Made by a program: the position numbers and the translations under genes. Shown here piece by piece: positions 32,771 through 32,805 of a stretch of DNA of 32,805 bases; position 1 is the first letter of the stretch; every line of letters starts with the position of its first letter. The notes beneath the pieces were generated by a model. It was given only the letters and a program-made list of their open reading frames with translations. It was not told where the DNA came from and searched no databases. The stretch is from an uncultured Oscillospiraceae bacterium (lineage in GTDB: Bacteria; Bacillota; Clostridia; Oscillospirales; Oscillospiraceae), in contig CAJTVO010000024.1 of assembly GCA_910579485.1 (NCBI GenBank), positions 1 through 32,805 on the forward strand, given 5' to 3'.

Positions 32771-32805
32771 ATGGGCAGTGGCAACGACAGCATCCTGGAT
32801 ATGTA
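32771..32805 (+). CDS. Start of a gene cut by the window edge, possibly chemotaxis kinase CheA
   Basis: ATG at 32771 follows AAAAAGGTGG at a suitable distance and opens a frame beginning MGSGNDSILDM that continues past the edge. The residues resemble the N-terminus of some clostridial CheA proteins (NDSMLDMF-like), and the sigma-D-type promoter upstream fits a chemotaxis gene. Eleven residues are too few for a firm call; any other sigma-D-dependent protein is possible. Confidence 0.4.
   Translation, partial: MGSGNDSILDM

Overview
The window looks like chromosomal DNA of a high-GC Gram-positive (Clostridia) gut-type anaerobe, most likely an Oscillospiraceae relative. The grounds are a glycine T-box in front of a dimeric-type glycyl-tRNA synthetase, an A-type flavodiiron protein, the neighbouring pair zapA and U32 peptidase, a maf-mreC-mreD-PBP2 cluster, and three proteins with S-layer homology (SLH) domains. 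No rRNA, tRNA, CRISPR array or intact prophage was seen. The lineage is inferred from gene content only.

Left part (1-7431). A transposase gene (ISAs1 type) runs off the left edge. It sits just before the promoter and T-box leader of glyS. After a bidirectional terminator comes a minus-strand unit: a short remnant of a MarR-type regulator, then a MalY/PatB C-S lyase fused in frame to a peroxiredoxin-like domain. Next on the plus strand are a three-gene membrane protein/HTH/membrane protein cassette and fprA under a consensus sigma-A promoter, followed by a broken M23 peptidase fragment. A minus-strand unit then encodes an SLH-anchored subtilisin and a CPBP intramembrane protease.

Middle part (10760-20360). 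The plus strand carries zapA, a U32 peptidase and dut, then a 284-base gap that may hold a structured RNA. It continues with maf, mreC, mreD, a class B penicillin-binding protein and a cytoplasmic GH13 glycosidase. This is a division, cell-shape and wall-synthesis cluster. mreB is missing from its usual place. The block ends in several hairpins, one of which is a strong terminator.

Right part (20385-32805). A minus-strand operon runs leftward from about 32538: a FliK-like protein, a stand-alone FlhB C-terminal-like protein, a PilZ (c-di-GMP) protein, a 2080-residue SLH protein and an 1154-residue SLH protein with six copies of an Ig/cadherin-like module. Diverging from it at the right edge is the first codons of a gene preceded by a flagellar sigma (sigma-D/FliA) promoter motif, possibly cheA. 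The most interesting system-level feature is this pairing of export-switch, c-di-GMP-receptor and giant surface-protein genes beside a motility promoter. The best single-gene novelty is the lyase-peroxiredoxin fusion.
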